Below are positions 38,876 to 51,427 of a stretch of DNA of 64,000 bases, piece after piece. This DNA comes from Streptomyces roseirectus (GTDB lineage Bacteria > Actinomycetota > Actinomycetes > Streptomycetales > Streptomycetaceae): assembly GCF_014489635.1 (NCBI RefSeq), contig NZ_CP060828.1:4874001-4938000 (forward strand). Reading direction: 5' to 3'. The notes under the pieces are model-generated. The model was not told the DNA's origin and ran no database searches. It saw only the letters and a program-made list of their open reading frames with translations. Both the position numbers and the translations under genes were made by a program. Position 1 is the first letter of the stretch, and each line of letters begins with the position of its first letter.

Positions 38876-39522
38876 CAGATCACCTTCCACAAGAGGAACG
38901 ACACCACGACGCCGGTGCCGAAGAACGTGGCCGTCGCGACGAGACTGGCGGGGCTCAGCCGCCCGCAGCCGTTGAGCCCGTGACCCGAGGTACAGCCCCC
39001 GGCCAGCCGGGTGCCGAAGCCGACGAGCACGCCGCCCACGAACAGCAGGACGACCATGACGACCGGGTTGCCGGTCACCACGTCCCGGTAGCCCGCCCCC
39101 ATGTCGAGGCGGAGCCGGAACCGCCCGGAGGTGAGGGCGGCGAGCAGTCCGCCCACGAAGACCGAGCCCAGCAGAACGGCCTGGGTGACCAGCGGGGCCG
39201 GGCCCGGCGCCCCGCCCCGGCGGCGTACGGCCCCGTCCGGGACGGCGGCCGCCCCCGGCGGCTCGGGCAGGGTGGACACGGACACCGGCGCGGCGGGCGC
39301 GGTGCCGAAGTGCTCGGCGGTGGCCGCGCCGAGGGCGGCGGCCAGGACCCGTTCGTCGGCGAACTGGGCCTCCGTCCGCTCCACTTCGGCTTCGCGCCGC
39401 CAGTGGAGCACGCGCTCCCAGGCTCCCGACACCCCGAACGACCGACCGGCCGCGAGGGCGTAACCGATGGTCAGTACGGCGAGTGCGACAGCACCCGCCC
39501 ACCAGGGCCAGTAGGCGGTCAT
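38875..39522 (-). CDS. YeeE/YedE-type transport protein, first half
   Basis: 215 residues from ATG 39522, overlapping the upstream gene by four bases (ATGA). One N-terminal membrane helix (WWAGAVALAVLTIGYALAAG) is followed by a cytoplasmic stretch rich in Arg/Glu, then three or four helices with the signature AGGCTSGHGLNGC, whose cysteines are essential in thiosulfate channels of this family. The long cytoplasmic insert between helix 1 and 2 (about residues 30-110) is an addition to the minimal fold. Sulfur-compound uptake is inferred from family. Confidence 0.85.
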   Translation of the reverse strand: MTAYWPWWAGAVALAVLTIGYALAAGRSFGVSGAWERVLHWRREAEVERTEAQFADERVLAAALGAATAEHFGTAPAAPVSVSTLPEPPGAAAVPDGAVRRRGGAPGPAPLVTQAVLLGSVFVGGLLAALTSGRFRLRLDMGAGYRDVVTGNPVVMVVLLFVGGVLVGFGTRLAGGCTSGHGLNGCGRLSPASLVATATFFGTGVVVSFLLWKVI

Positions 39523-39824
39523 GCGTTGCCTTTCATCCACTCGGCCAACCGCGCCCACCAGCCCCGCTCGGGCTCCTGCGCGGGCGTCGGCCCCTGTGCG
39601 GGCGTCCGCGGCTGTTCGGGCGTCGGTGCCAGATACCGGGCGTGCCGTCCGTTGGGCAGCAGCGTGATGGGCACCCGCTCACCGGTGAGCGCCACCTGAT
39701 AGCGCGCGCACTCACGCCAGTTGGCCTGGTGGTCGCAGTAATAGGAACGCCAGCCCGCCAGACTCTCGTTGAGGTGAGGGAAGAGCGGACACGTCGAAGA
39801 ATGCAGGCAGCCCACGTAGATCAT
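39519..39824 (-). CDS. small Cys-containing protein of sulfur operon
   Basis: 101 residues from ATG 39824; ATG 39863 is an alternative. The N-terminus MIYVGCLHSSTCPLFPHLNE and then YYCDHQANWRECARY has four cysteines in a spaced pattern that could hold a metal or iron-sulfur cluster. The C-terminal third is Pro-rich. The stop overlaps the start of the transporter gene (ATGA), so it is part of that operon. ATCAACCA/TGGTTGAT repeats just upstream (39831-39860) may be an operator. Role unknown. Confidence 0.6.
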   Translation of the reverse strand: MIYVGCLHSSTCPLFPHLNESLAGWRSYYCDHQANWRECARYQVALTGERVPITLLPNGRHARYLAPTPEQPRTPAQGPTPAQEPERGWWARLAEWMKGNA

Positions 39825-39893
39825 CAAACCATCAACCAAACACGGCAGACAATGGTTGATCATGAACAGACAAAAGCGGGATCCGAAAACGGA

Positions 39894-39928
39894 GACGGCC
39901 GGTAGATCCCGAAGATCTACCGGCCGTC
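39894..39928 (-). terminator. terminator of tRNA-Ile
   Basis: Perfect 15-bp inverted repeat starting GACGGCCGGTAGATC, 5-base loop, followed by TCCGTTTTC on the minus strand, 22 bases after the tRNA 3' end. Confidence 0.8.
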
Positions 39929-39949
39929 TGACCTGGCGCTATGCCGATG

Positions 39950-40023
39950 TGGGGCTAACAGGATTTGAACCTGTGGCCTCATCCTTATCAGGGATGCGCT
40001 CTAACCAACTGAGCTATAGCCCC
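39950..40023 (-). tRNA. tRNA-Ile(GAT)
   Basis: 74 bases: acceptor GGGGCTA with TAGCCCC, D arm TAGCTCAGTTGGTTAGAGC, anticodon loop CTGATAA with GAT, T arm CAGGTTCAAATCCTG, discriminator A. It lies downstream of the gyrA/DUF3566 genes as usual in Streptomyces. Confidence 0.97.
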
Positions 40024-40107
40024 GCCGCGCTTGCGGAGTGTGTCCCGCGCGCTGACTCCTGAAGGTTAGCGCACGACCGGGGCAGTCCCAAAATCGGTTG
40101 GCCCAGC

Positions 40108-40956
40108 TCACTCGTCCTCGGCGAGCGTCAGCTCCACCCCGCCCACGAACCCGGCGGACAGGTTGTAGATGAACGCCGCGAGCGTCGCGAGCGCCGTCGC
40201 GAGGACGACGTCGATGACGGCGATGACCGTCGAGAACATGAGGACGTGGGGGAGCGAGAGGAACGACTGGAGGTCGAACCCGTTGGACTCGTTGGACCCG
40301 GTCGCCTCGGAGATGGTCGAGCCGACGGACGAGAAGACCCCCATCGCGTCCATGACCATCCACAGCACGGCCGAGGCGACGATCGTGCAGATGCCCAGCG
40401 CGATGGAGAGCAGGAAGCTGACCTTCATCACGGACCACGGGTCGGCCTTGGACACCCGCAGCCGCGCCTTGCGCACCCGCGGCGCCGTACGCGCCCCGGT
40501 CCGCGGGTGCCGGACGGCCCCGTCGGGACCGGCACCGTCGACGGCGCCGCCCTCGGCCCCGTACGCCTGCGGCGGGTGGTAGGGCGCGGCGGCCTGCTCG
40601 GGACGGCGTTCGCCGGGCAGCGGGGAGGCGGTCTGCTGCTGCCCGACCTGCGCCCCCGAGGCGCCCCGCTGAGCGCCGGAAACCCCTGAACCGCCCCGCG
40701 TGTCACGGGAGTTGCCCCCGGCCCCGCCTGCGGGCCGCTGGGCCCCCTTGCCGCGCTTCTCGGAGACGGACGCCCCGGCGGACGCCGGCTGCGCGTCCGC
40801 CTTGATCGCCTTCAGCTGCGTCGTGTGCGCGTCCCGCGGATCCGCCTCCGCACCCCCGGACGCCTGCGCGGCGGAGCCACGACCGCCGCCCTCCTTCTCC
40901 CTGCCGGAAGTACCGGAAGTACCGGCGGACGTACCGGCGCCCGTGGCTCCGCTCAC
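40108..40956 (-). CDS. DUF3566 membrane protein
   Basis: 282 residues from GTG 40956 (GAGGAGAG upstream). The first 165 residues are disordered, rich in Gly, Ser, Gln and Pro. The C-terminal DUF3566 domain begins RKARLRVSKADPWSVMKVSF and carries two membrane helices (FLLSIALGICTIVASAVLWM; VIAVIDVVLATALATLAAFI) with a short outside loop. The gene follows gyrA by 20 bases and is conserved in this place throughout actinobacteria; its product has been linked to the cell envelope and growth zone, but its activity is unknown. Confidence 0.88.
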   Translation of the reverse strand: MSGATGAGTSAGTSGTSGREKEGGGRGSAAQASGGAEADPRDAHTTQLKAIKADAQPASAGASVSEKRGKGAQRPAGGAGGNSRDTRGGSGVSGAQRGASGAQVGQQQTASPLPGERRPEQAAAPYHPPQAYGAEGGAVDGAGPDGAVRHPRTGARTAPRVRKARLRVSKADPWSVMKVSFLLSIALGICTIVASAVLWMVMDAMGVFSSVGSTISEATGSNESNGFDLQSFLSLPHVLMFSTVIAVIDVVLATALATLAAFIYNLSAGFVGGVELTLAEDE

Positions 40957-40976
40957 GATGACTCTCTCCTCGGTGC

Positions 40977-43553
40977 TTACTCGGACGAGGGCGACTCACC
41001 CTCGTCCGTGCCGGCCGGTGCGGTGGCCTCGGCGGCGTCGAGGTCACCCTCGACCTCCTCCGCCTCGCGCCCCGCCTCGGCGTTACGGGCGATGCCGACG
41101 ACGGCATCGCGCTTGCCCAGGTTGATCAGTTGGACGCCCATGGTGTCACGGCCCGTCTCCCTGACCTCGTTGACTCGCGTACGAATCACACCGCCGCCGA
41201 GCGTGATGGCGAGGATCTCGTCGGTCTCCTCGACCACCAGCGCACCGACGAGTGACCCACGGTCCTCGACGATCTTGGCGGCCTTGATTCCGAGGCCCCC
41301 ACGTCCTTGGACGCGATATTCGTCGACATTGGTTCGCTTCGCGTACCCGCCGTCGGTGGCGGTGAACACGAACGTACCGGGTCGAACGACATTCATCGAG
41401 AGCAGTTCGTCGCCCTCGCGGAAACTCATGCCCTTGACACCCGAGGTCGCGCGGCCCATGGGACGCAGGCTGTCGTCGGTGGCGGTGAACCTGATCGACT
41501 GCGCCTTCTTGCTGATCAGGAGCAGATCGTCGTCCGACGAGACCAGTTCGGCGCCGATCAGTTCGTCGTCCGAACCGTCCTCGCGCTCGCGCAGATTGAT
41601 CGCGATGACGCCGCCGGAGCGCGGCGAATCGTAATCCTTCAGAGGCGTCTTCTTCACCAAGCCTGCCTTCGTGGCGAGCACCAGGTGGGGTGCGGCCTCG
41701 TAGTCGCGGATGGCCAGGATCTCGGCGATCGCCTCGTCCGGCTGGAAGGCCAGCAGGTTGGCGACGTGCTGCCCGCGCGCGTCCCGCCCGGCGTCCGGCA
41801 GTTCGTACGCCTTGGCGCGGTACACGCGGCCCTTGTTGGTGAAGAACAGCAGCCAGTGGTGGGTGGTGGAGACGAAGAAGTGGTCGACGATGTCGTCTTC
41901 CTTGAGCTTCGCCCCGCGCACGCCCTTGCCGCCGCGCTTCTGCGCCCGGTAGTCGTCCGCCTTGGTGCGCTTGACGTAGCCGCCGCGCGTGACGGTGACG
42001 ACGATGTCCTCCTCGGCGATCAGGTCCTCGATGGACATGTCACCGTCGTAGGGCACCAGCATGGTCTTGCGGTCGTCGCCGTACTTCTCGACGATCGCGG
42101 CCAGCTCCTCGCTGACGATGCCGCGCTGGCGGACCGGGGAGGCCAGGATCTCGTTGTACTCGTTGATCTTGGCCTGGAGCTCGTCGTGCTCCTGGACGAT
42201 CTTCTGCCGCTCCAGGGCCGCGAGGCGCCGCAGCTGCATCTCCAGGATCGCGTTGGCCTGGATCTCGTCGATCGTGAGCAGGTCCATCAGGCCCGTGCGC
42301 GCGATGTCGACGGTCTCGCTGCGCCGGATCAGCGCGATGACCTCGTCGATCGCGTCCAGCGCCTTCAGCAGACCGCGCAGGATGTGCGCCCGCTCCTCGG
42401 CCTTGCGCAGCCTGAAGCGCGTGCGCCGGACGATGACCTCGATCTGGTGCGTCACCCAGTGCCGGATGAACGCGTCCAGCGACAGGGTGCGCGGCACCCC
42501 GTCCACCAGCGCCAGCATGTTGGCGCCGAAGTTCGTCTGGAGGTCGGTGTGCTTGTAGAGGTTGTTGAGGACGACCTTGGCGACGGCGTCCCGCTTGAGG
42601 ACGATGACGAGGCGCTGGCCGGTGCGCGACGACGTCTCGTCACGGACGTCCGCGATGCCGCCGATCTTGCCGTCCTTGACGAGGTCGGCGATCTTCTGCG
42701 CGAGGTTGTCCGGGTTGACCTGGTAGGGGAGTTCGGTGACGACCAGGCACTGGCGGTTCTGGATCTCCTCGACCTCGACGACCGCGCGCATGGTGATCGA
42801 GCCGCGCCCGGTGCGGTACGCCTCCTCGATGCCCTTGCGGCCGACGACGAGGGCGCCGGTCGGGAAGTCGGGGCCCTTGATGCGCTCGATGAGCGCGTCC
42901 AGCAGCTCCTCGTGCGAGGCGTCCGGGTGCTCCAGACACCACTGGGCGCCGGCCGCGACCTCGCGCAGGTTGTGCGAGGGAATGTTGGTGGCCATGCCGA
43001 CCGCGATGCCCGCGGAGCCGTTGATCAGCAGGTTCGGGAAGCGGGCCGGCAGGACGGTCGGCTCCTGGGAGCGGCCGTCGTAGTTGTCCGTGAAGTCGAC
43101 GGTCTCCTCGTCGATGTCGCGGACCATCTCCATGGACAGCGGCATCATCTTGCACTCGGTGTACCGCATGGCGGCCGCCGGGTCGTTGCCCGGGGAACCG
43201 AAGTTGCCGTTGGAGTCCACGAGCGGCATCCGCATCGACCACGGCTGCGCGAGGCGGACCAGCGCGTCGTAGATCGAGGAGTCGCCGTGCGGGTGGTAGT
43301 TGCCCATGACGTCGCCGACGACGCGGGCACACTTGTAGAAGCCCTTCTCGGGCCGGTACCCGCCGTCGTACATGGCGTACAGGACGCGGCGGTGGACGGG
43401 CTTGAGGCCGTCGCGGACGTCGGGCAGCGCGCGGGACACGATGACGGACATCGCGTAGTCCAGGTAGGAGCGCTGCATCTCCGTCTCGAGCCCGACGGGC
43501 TCGATGCGCAGGGTGCCGTCCTCAGGCGTCTGAGGGGTGTTCTCGTCGGTCAT
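40977..43553 (-). CDS. gyrA: DNA gyrase subunit A
   Basis: 858 residues, full length for actinobacteria. The breakage-reunion domain has the catalytic tyrosine Y131 ([11 protein letters not shown]) and the quinolone region [11 protein letters not shown], with S92 and D96 at the positions usually sensitive to fluoroquinolones, so it looks wild type. The C-terminal beta-pinwheel carries the GyrA box QKRGGKG. With GyrB it introduces negative supercoils by double-strand passage. It lies 42 bases after gyrB and 20 before DUF3566, forming one operon. Confidence 0.98.
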   Translation of the reverse strand: MTDENTPQTPEDGTLRIEPVGLETEMQRSYLDYAMSVIVSRALPDVRDGLKPVHRRVLYAMYDGGYRPEKGFYKCARVVGDVMGNYHPHGDSSIYDALVRLAQPWSMRMPLVDSNGNFGSPGNDPAAAMRYTECKMMPLSMEMVRDIDEETVDFTDNYDGRSQEPTVLPARFPNLLINGSAGIAVGMATNIPSHNLREVAAGAQWCLEHPDASHEELLDALIERIKGPDFPTGALVVGRKGIEEAYRTGRGSITMRAVVEVEEIQNRQCLVVTELPYQVNPDNLAQKIADLVKDGKIGGIADVRDETSSRTGQRLVIVLKRDAVAKVVLNNLYKHTDLQTNFGANMLALVDGVPRTLSLDAFIRHWVTHQIEVIVRRTRFRLRKAEERAHILRGLLKALDAIDEVIALIRRSETVDIARTGLMDLLTIDEIQANAILEMQLRRLAALERQKIVQEHDELQAKINEYNEILASPVRQRGIVSEELAAIVEKYGDDRKTMLVPYDGDMSIEDLIAEEDIVVTVTRGGYVKRTKADDYRAQKRGGKGVRGAKLKEDDIVDHFFVSTTHHWLLFFTNKGRVYRAKAYELPDAGRDARGQHVANLLAFQPDEAIAEILAIRDYEAAPHLVLATKAGLVKKTPLKDYDSPRSGGVIAINLREREDGSDDELIGAELVSSDDDLLLISKKAQSIRFTATDDSLRPMGRATSGVKGMSFREGDELLSMNVVRPGTFVFTATDGGYAKRTNVDEYRVQGRGGLGIKAAKIVEDRGSLVGALVVEETDEILAITLGGGVIRTRVNEVRETGRDTMGVQLINLGKRDAVVGIARNAEAGREAEEVEGDLDAAEATAPAGTDEGESPSSE

Positions 43554-43595
43554 TGCTGGTGAAGATCCCTTCTGTGGCGGTCAGCTGAGACCGAC

Positions 43596-46141
<2,546 letters not shown>

Positions 46142-46720
46142 TCACCCGTAGGTGTCGCCGGGGCCGGTGCTCCCGGGGGCGCGCAGGGGCCCGTAACGGC
46201 GCACGGGGCCGCCGGGCCCCAGCACCTTGATCAGGCGCACGGCGCCGTGCCCGAGGTCCTGGTTGAGCCGCGCCACCAGGGTCGGCGCCAGCAGCCGCAG
46301 GTTCGTCGCCCACGCCGTCGAGTCGCAGCGGACGACCAGCTCGCGCTCGTCCTCGTCGTAGCGCTCGGGGACGCAGTGCTTGCCGATGTCCTCGCCGACG
46401 ATCTCCGGCCAGCGGCCCATCACGCCGCCGACCGCCGCCGGGGTCTCCCAGCCGCGCTCGTTCAGCAGGCGGTTGATCGCGGCGCCGAGCGCCATGGGGT
46501 CGCGGCCGTCCGCGCGCGCGCCGGAGCGCAGGCCACCGCCGCGTCTGGCCTGCTTCTTCTGCTGGGCCGCGGCTCCGCGCGCGCGGGCCTGTTCGCGGGC
46601 GGCTTTGAGGGCTACGCGGGCGAGGTCGACGCCGGAAGGTTCTTTCGGCGGGCTGGAAAGTTCTTGCGGCGAGGTGGATTTGCCGGGAACTCCCCGTCCG
46701 TCCCGTTCGTCGGTACTCAT
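46142..46720 (-). CDS. DUF721/DciA-family protein
   Basis: 192 residues from ATG 46720, overlapping the recF stop by four bases (ATGA). The N-terminal 70 residues are basic and disordered ([20 protein letters not shown]). The DUF721 domain follows: [20 protein letters not shown], then [15 protein letters not shown] and [20 protein letters not shown]. Relatives named DciA act in loading or helping DnaB helicase in bacteria that lack DnaC. Position beside recF, dnaN and gyrB fits a replication role. Confidence 0.88.
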   Translation of the reverse strand: MSTDERDGRGVPGKSTSPQELSSPPKEPSGVDLARVALKAAREQARARGAAAQQKKQARRGGGLRSGARADGRDPMALGAAINRLLNERGWETPAAVGGVMGRWPEIVGEDIGKHCVPERYDEDERELVVRCDSTAWATNLRLLAPTLVARLNQDLGHGAVRLIKVLGPGGPVRRYGPLRAPGSTGPGDTYG

Positions 46721-47838
46721 ACCCGCTCCACCTGACCGCCCGAGACCGAGAACCGCGTCCCGACCAGCACGCCAGGTACGTCGTCGTCCACCGCGGCCGT
46801 CACCAGTACCTGCTCGCCGGGAGCCACCAGCTCCGCCAGCCGTTCGCGCCGGCGGGCGTCGAGCTCGGCGAAGACGTCGTCCAGGACGAGCACGGGCTCG
46901 TTGCCCTCGGCGCGCAGGAGGTCGTAGGAGGCCAGGCGCAGGGCGAGCGCGTAGGACCAGGACTCGCCGTGGGAGGCATAGCCCTTGGCGGGCAGTTGAC
47001 CGAGTTTGAGGAGGAGGTCGTCGCGGTGCGGACCGACGAGAGTGACACCCCGTTCGATCTCCTGCTTGCGCGCCTCCGCGAGCGCGGCCATGAGCTGGCC
47101 GTACAGCTCCTCGCGGGTGTGCGCCTCGCCGGGCGCCGACGGCCGGTACTCCAGCGCGAGCGGCCCACCGCCGGGCGCCAGTTGCTCGTACGCCTTGTCC
47201 GCCAGCGGCTGGAGCGCCGCGATCAGGTCGAGCCGCTGGGCCAGCAACTCGGCGCCCGCGCGCGCGAGATGCTGGTCCCAGACGTCGAGGGTGGACAAGT
47301 CCATCGAGCGTCCGCCGTGCCTGCGCGCGAGGGCGGCGGACTTCAGCAGGGTGTTGCGCTGCTTGAGGACGCGCTCGTAGTCGGCCCGCACCCCGGCCAT
47401 CCTCGGCGCGCGGGCGGTGATCAGCTCGTCCAGGAAGCGCCGCCGCTCCCCGGGGTCGCCCTTGACGAGCGCCAGGTCCTCCGGCGCGAACAGCACCGTC
47501 CGCAGGATCCCGAGCACGTCACGCGGGCGCACCTGGCTCGACCGGTTGATCCGCGCCCGGTTCGCCCGGCCGGGGTTCAGCTCCAGCTCGACCAACTGCT
47601 GCCGCTCCCCCTGCCGGACCTGCGCGCGGACGACGGCCCGGTCGGCGCCCATGCGCACGAGGGGCGCGTCCGAGGCGACGCGGTGGCTGCCCAGCGTCGC
47701 GAGGTAGCCGACGGCCTCGACGAGGTTGGTCTTGCCCTGCCCGTTGGGGCCCACGAACGCGGTGACGCCCGGGTCGAGCGGGACCTCGGCCCGGACGTAC
47801 GAACGGAAGTCGGCCAACGACAGATGCGTGACGTGCAT
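46717..47838 (-). CDS. recF: DNA replication and repair protein RecF
   Basis: 373 residues. Walker [14 protein letters not shown] (30-42), the ABC-type signature region ([15 protein letters not shown]) and Walker B/D-loop [12 protein letters not shown] are all present, typical of the SMC/Rad50-like RecF ATPase. It binds gapped or ssDNA-dsDNA junctions and helps RecO and RecR load RecA. ATG 47838 lies 21 bases after gnd. Its stop overlaps the start of the DciA-like gene. Confidence 0.97.
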   Translation of the reverse strand: MHVTHLSLADFRSYVRAEVPLDPGVTAFVGPNGQGKTNLVEAVGYLATLGSHRVASDAPLVRMGADRAVVRAQVRQGERQQLVELELNPGRANRARINRSSQVRPRDVLGILRTVLFAPEDLALVKGDPGERRRFLDELITARAPRMAGVRADYERVLKQRNTLLKSAALARRHGGRSMDLSTLDVWDQHLARAGAELLAQRLDLIAALQPLADKAYEQLAPGGGPLALEYRPSAPGEAHTREELYGQLMAALAEARKQEIERGVTLVGPHRDDLLLKLGQLPAKGYASHGESWSYALALRLASYDLLRAEGNEPVLVLDDVFAELDARRRERLAELVAPGEQVLVTAAVDDDVPGVLVGTRFSVSGGQVERV

Positions 47839-47859
47839 GGCCGACCTCTCCGACGGGTG

Positions 47860-48735
47860 TTACTTGGACTCGACGGCGTGCCCGCCGAACTGGTTGCGCA
47901 GCGCCGCGATCATCTTCATCTGCGGCGAGTCGTCCTGCCGGGACGCGAACCGCGCGAACAGCGAGGCGGTGATCGCGGGCAGCGGGACGGCGTGGTCGAT
48001 GGCCGCCTCGACGGTCCAGCGCCCCTCGCCGGAGTCCTGCGCGTAACCGCGCAGCTTGTCCAGGTGCTCGTCCTCGTCCAGGGCGTTGACGGCGAGGTCG
48101 AGCAGCCAGGAGCGGATGACCGTCCCCTCCTGCCAGGACCGGAAGACCTCGCGGACGTCGGTGACGGAGTCGACCTTCTCCAGCAGCTCCCAGCCCTCGG
48201 CGTACGCCTGCATCATGGCGTACTCGATGCCGTTGTGGACCATCTTCGCGAAGTGCCCGGCGCCGACCTTGCCGGCGTGCACCGAGCCGAAGTCGCCCTC
48301 GGGCTTGAGGGCGTCGAAGACCGGCCGCACCTTGGCGATGTCGGCCGCGTCGCCGCCGTACATCAGCGCGTAGCCGTTGGTCAGCCCCCACACCCCGCCG
48401 GAGACGCCGCAGTCCACGAACCCGATGCCCTTGGCCGCCAGCTCCTCGGCGTGCTTCTCGTCATCGGTCCACCGCGAGTTCCCGCCGTCCACGACGACGT
48501 CCCCCGGCTCCAGCAGCTCGGCCAGCTCGTCGACGGTCGCCTGCGTCGGCGCTCCCGCCGGGACCATCACCCACACGACGCGCGGCGCCTGGAGCGTGTC
48601 CACAAGCTCCTTGAGGCTGTGGACGTCCGCGAGGTCCGGGTTGCGGTCATACCCGACGACAGTGTGGCCCGCGCGGCGGATCCGCTCGCGCATGTTGCCG
48701 CCCATCTTGCCGAGTCCGACGAGACCGAGCTCCAT
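47860..48735 (-). CDS. gnd: 6-phosphogluconate dehydrogenase, short type
   Basis: 291 residues from ATG 48735. The N-terminal Rossmann motif is GLVGLGKMGGNM, then GYDRNP; the catalytic region has GVSGGVWG and KMVHNGIEYAMMQAYAEG with the Lys-x-x-x-Asn pair of the dehydrogenase. At about 290 residues it is the short, usually tetrameric form (GntZ/GndA like) rather than the 470-residue form. It oxidatively decarboxylates 6-phosphogluconate to ribulose 5-phosphate. Its place between dnaN and recF is conserved in Streptomyces. Confidence 0.93.
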   Translation of the reverse strand: MELGLVGLGKMGGNMRERIRRAGHTVVGYDRNPDLADVHSLKELVDTLQAPRVVWVMVPAGAPTQATVDELAELLEPGDVVVDGGNSRWTDDEKHAEELAAKGIGFVDCGVSGGVWGLTNGYALMYGGDAADIAKVRPVFDALKPEGDFGSVHAGKVGAGHFAKMVHNGIEYAMMQAYAEGWELLEKVDSVTDVREVFRSWQEGTVIRSWLLDLAVNALDEDEHLDKLRGYAQDSGEGRWTVEAAIDHAVPLPAITASLFARFASRQDDSPQMKMIAALRNQFGGHAVESK

Positions 48736-48872
48736 CAGTGGTTCCTTAGGTCGCTGTGTGGCGTGAGAGGCGCTTCCGCACCACGCACGAGCCTAAACCC
48801 GGACGTCAGCGCACAGTTGTGGGCATACGCGCTCAAACGCACGGGTGAGCGCGTACCCCGGGCGACCCTCGG

Positions 48873-50003
48873 TCAGCCGCTCAGGCGGACCGGCATGATC
48901 AGGTACTTGTACGCCTCGTCGGCCTCGGCGTCCAGGGCGGGCTTGCCGCTCAGCAGCGCGGGCTTCGTGGACGTCGTGAACGACAGCTGGGCGACCGGGG
49001 AGTCGATCGCGCTCAGGCCGTCCAGCAGGAACGTCGGGTTGAAGGCGATCGAGATGTCGTCGCCCTCCAGCTGCGCGTCGACGCGCTCCACAGCCTGTGC
49101 GTCGTCGCTGGAACCGGCCTCCAGGATGAGCACGCCCTGCTCGAAGCTCAGGCGCACCGGGGTGTTCCGCTCGGCGACGAGGGCGACACGCTTGACGGCC
49201 TCGACGAACGGCGCGGTCTCGATCACGGCGACGGAGTTGAACTCCGTCGGGAAGAGCGTCCGGTACTTCGGCAGGTCGCCTTCGAGCAGCCGCGTCGTCG
49301 TCCGCCGACCCGCCCCCTCGAACCCGATGAGCCCTTCGCCGGAGCCCGACCCGGAGAGCGCCAGCGTCACGCTGTCCCCGCTGGTCAGCGCCTTGGCCGT
49401 GTCGAGCAGCGTCTTCGCGGGCACCAGCGCGACCGCGGACGCCTCGGGGTTCTCCGGCTTCCACAGGAACTCGCGGACGGCGAACCGGTAGCGGTCGGTG
49501 GACGCCAGCGTGACCGTGTCGCCCTCGATCTCGATCCGCACACCGGTCAGCACCGGCAGCGTGTCGTCACGGCCGGCGGCGATGGCGACCTGCGCGGCGG
49601 CGGAGGCGAACACCTCGCCCGGCACGGTGCCCGTCGCGTTCGGCATCTGCGGCAGCGCCGGGTACTCCTCCACCGGCAGGGTGTGGAGGGTGAACCGCGA
49701 GGAGCCGCAGACGACGGTCGCCCGTACACCGTCTGTGGAGATCTCGACAGGGCGGTTGGGCAGGGCCCGGCAGATGTCGGCGAGCAGGCGGCCGGAGACG
49801 AGCACCGTGCCCTCCTCCTCGACCTCCGCCTCGACGCCGACCCGCGCGGAGACCTCGTAGTCGAAGCTCGACAGGCTGAGCTGGCCCTCCTCGGCCTTCA
49901 GCAGGAGGCCGGCGAGGACAGGCGCCGGCGGACGGGCCGGGAGGCTGCGCGCCGCCCAGGCCACGGCCTCCGCGAGTACGTCGCGTTCCACCCGGATCTT
50001 CAC
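48873..50003 (-). CDS. dnaN: DNA polymerase III sliding clamp (beta)
   Basis: 376 residues from GTG 50003 with GGAGG eight bases upstream; longer frames run into oriC and are rejected. It has three repeated clamp domains: KIRVERDVLAEAVAWAARSL at the start, FASAAAQVAIAAGRDDTLPV (about 125) beginning domain 2, FVEAVKRVALVAERNTPVRL (about 260) beginning domain 3, and the C-terminal YLIMPVRL that forms part of the peptide-binding pocket. The dimer rings DNA and tethers the polymerase. It lies directly after oriC. Confidence 0.98.
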   Translation of the reverse strand: MKIRVERDVLAEAVAWAARSLPARPPAPVLAGLLLKAEEGQLSLSSFDYEVSARVGVEAEVEEEGTVLVSGRLLADICRALPNRPVEISTDGVRATVVCGSSRFTLHTLPVEEYPALPQMPNATGTVPGEVFASAAAQVAIAAGRDDTLPVLTGVRIEIEGDTVTLASTDRYRFAVREFLWKPENPEASAVALVPAKTLLDTAKALTSGDSVTLALSGSGSGEGLIGFEGAGRRTTTRLLEGDLPKYRTLFPTEFNSVAVIETAPFVEAVKRVALVAERNTPVRLSFEQGVLILEAGSSDDAQAVERVDAQLEGDDISIAFNPTFLLDGLSAIDSPVAQLSFTTSTKPALLSGKPALDAEADEAYKYLIMPVRLSG

Positions 50004-50182
50004 TGTTGCCGCCTCCTGCTGTTGCCGGCGCTTCTCGGCCTGCTTCGCCTTCGTCGTCTGTCTGGGTGTCACGGCCCTCGGCGAGGGGAAGGACACCGGG
50101 GACCAGTCTGACGCACCCCACTGACACCTGGTGCCCCTCGGGGTCAAGTCGTGATGAGCGGCAGGCGGGCCGCCAACAGCGA

Positions 50183-50757
50183 GTTGTGCACAGGCCCCGC
50201 TTCGAAACGATTCCCGGGCTCTCTCTAGTTGGTCTTAGTAGTAGGGGCTGTGGATACGGTGGATAACCCCGTTTTCCCAGCTCAGAGGCCGAATTTTATC
50301 CACCGGTCCTGTGGATGGAGGCGGTGGATAACTCGGGGTGCCTGTGGAGAACGGAAAGTTTTGCACACACCGTCCACAGGGAGAGGGCAGTTGTCCCCAA
50401 CTGCGTCCCCAGGTTTACCCACGTTTCCCACAGGCCAACCCGGCACCTTCATGTGACGCCTTTCACTCGACCCGGTGACTAGGCGCGTCACGTTGCCGAA
50501 CAGTGGACAAGGGTGTGGAGAACCCCCTGTTCCCTGGGGAAAACCCCCTCCTACCTGGGGAAACCCGGTGGACAACTTTTCCCACACCCTGTGGACCGCC
50601 AAGTTCTCCACAGCCTGTGGATAACTGTTTCCCACATATCCACACCCCCCTGACCTGCCCAAACCCCTTATCCCCACCCCCACCCTGTGGACACAGTCTG
50701 GACAACTCAACAGTCCCCAGCCTGTGGAAGCCAACTACTCCCCAAATCTGTGGACAA
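50183..50757. other. oriC: chromosomal replication origin oriC
   Basis: Between dnaN and dnaA there are about twenty 9-base DnaA-box-like sequences in both orientations. Good ones include TGTGGACAA at 50749-50757 (the Streptomyces consensus TTGTCCACA), TGTGGATAA near 50615-50624, TTATCCACC near 50296, TTCTCCACA near 50604 and TTGTCCCCA near 50391. Many others differ at one or two bases. This dense array of weak and strong boxes is the form known for Streptomyces oriC. No AT-rich unwinding tract of the E. coli kind is evident. Confidence 0.92.
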
Positions 50758-51147
50758 CCCCCGTAACCCCACCCCGATTCGAACACCCCCCACCCCACCA
50801 ACCGGCCCAACCCCACCCACCGCAGCACAGCAACGAGCTGACGCCCCGCCGAGTGGTGCACCGGCACGAACCCGCTGTCCCGGCAGGCCGACCCGCTGGA
50901 GCTGCCGCCGATGGACCACATCAGCACGCCGACGCCTGCGAACGGCACGCGCCGCGGCTGGACAAGCGGGCCTGCGACCGCCGCCTCGACGCCGAGCGGA
51001 GACCGACGGCCCCGCATACTCACCCCCCTCCAGCGGGACACCACCCAACGACGCCCACCCCAACCGCCCACCCCGCGCCACGCCACGGACCACCACATCC
51101 CCTGACCCCGCCCCGATCACTCCCCCTTCCCTCCCACAACCCCCGGT
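50758..51147. other. pyrimidine-rich spacer beside oriC
   Basis: About 390 bases of C-rich sequence with no supported gene and, unlike the adjacent origin, no good DnaA boxes. Frames here are short and compositionally odd. It separates oriC from the tandem repeat. Confidence 0.5.
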
Positions 51148-51427
51148 GCCCTCACCCCCAGCCCTCCCGGCGCGCCTGCCTTCGCACGGACCGTCGCCGA
51201 CGCCGAGCGCCCTCACCCCCAGCCCTCCCGGCGTGCCTGCCTTCGCACGGACCGTCGCCGACGCCGAGCGCCCCCACCCCCAGCCCTCCCGGCGTGCCTG
51301 CCTTCGCACGGACCGTCGCCGACGCCGAGCGCCCTCACCCCCAGCCCACCCGGCGTGCCTGCCTCCGCACAGGCCCCCGCCGACGCCGAGCGCCCCCACC
51401 CCCAGCCCATCCGGCGTGCCTGGCGCG
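51148..51427. repeat. 61-bp tandem repeat (minisatellite)
   Basis: Four full copies of a 61-base unit (51148, 51209, 51270, 51331) and a partial fifth (51392-51427). The unit begins GCCCTCACCCCCAGCCCTCC and ends CGACGCCGAGC. Copies 1-3 differ at one or two bases, copies 4 and 5 at more. As 61 is not a multiple of three, no repeated protein is encoded. It lies between dnaA and oriC. Confidence 0.9.

Noticed and set aside
51148..51427. CRISPR array
   Set aside because: The units are contiguous 61-base copies without spacers, and no cas genes are present.
51148..51427. Repeat-coded protein in the minisatellite
   Set aside because: The 61-base period shifts the frame at each copy, so no repeated peptide is made; base composition is not codon-like.
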